From Clostridia bacterium (GTDB taxonomy: Bacteria; Bacillota; Clostridia; Oscillospirales; CAG-272), in NCBI GenBank assembly GCA_017648425.1, contig JAGCJD010000101.1:1-5977 (forward strand): DNA of 5,977 nucleotides. The letters are read 5' to 3'. The translations under genes were made by a program, and so were the position numbers. Within the stretch, counting starts at the first letter, position 1; every line of letters starts with the position of its first letter. The notes beneath the pieces are model-generated. The model ran no database searches. It was not told the DNA's origin and saw nothing but the letters and a program-made list of their open reading frames with translations. Positions 5,971 through 5,977 of this stretch are shown in pieces.

Positions 5971-5977
5971 ATGATAA
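5971..5977 (+). CDS. Start of a further gene, cut by the window edge
   Basis: Only ATG ATA A is visible. The start is supported by the good ribosome binding site and by its position 24 nt after dtd with no terminator between. The product cannot be read from two codons. In many Clostridia an MBL-fold hydrolase, hemZ or hisS follows dtd, but that is only a contextual guess. Confidence 0.5.

Overview
The window looks like a piece of a Clostridia-type Firmicute chromosome, plausibly a gut Oscillospiraceae/Ruminococcaceae relative. Four things suggest this: the recJ–relA–dtd gene order, which is a reduced form of the Bacillota order recJ–apt–relA–dtd; strong AGGAGG-type ribosome binding sites at two of the starts; frequent ATA, AGA and CTT codons in the two large genes; and intergenic GC-rich hairpin repeats of a style I associate with gut Clostridia. 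The taxonomic placement is inference. All genes are on the + strand.

Layout: (1) positions 1-398 hold the 3' part of rsmA (16S rRNA dimethyladenosine transferase), closed by a clear intrinsic terminator at 404-456. (2) Positions 457-1018 contain no credible gene. They hold a cluster of dispersed-type repeats: a 54-bp element present twice with one mismatch (484-537, 649-702), a related + strand element (763-805), two members of a second hairpin family in opposite orientations (578-638, 848-895), a short AT-rich motif present three times, and a tandem pair of 29-nt A/T-stem hairpins ending 10 nt before the recJ Shine-Dalgarno. (3) Positions 1035-5946 are a compact gene string: recJ (single-strand-specific exonuclease), then after 7 nt a bifunctional (p)ppGpp synthetase/hydrolase (relA/rel), then after 30 nt dtd (D-aminoacyl-tRNA deacylase). 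(4) A ribosome binding site at 5959-5965 and an ATG at 5971 open a further gene that leaves the window.

The string recJ–relA–dtd–next gene shows no internal terminator and is probably one transcription unit. It joins DNA repair, stringent-response signalling and translation quality control, a widely conserved housekeeping neighbourhood. apt (adenine phosphoribosyltransferase), often found between recJ and relA in Bacillota, is absent here.

I see no convincing new biological system. The points most worth a second look are the repeat cluster, the tandem hairpins with a compensatory base-pair change upstream of recJ, the unusual Dtd active-site motif (PNFT in place of SQFT), and the loss of apt from the cluster.
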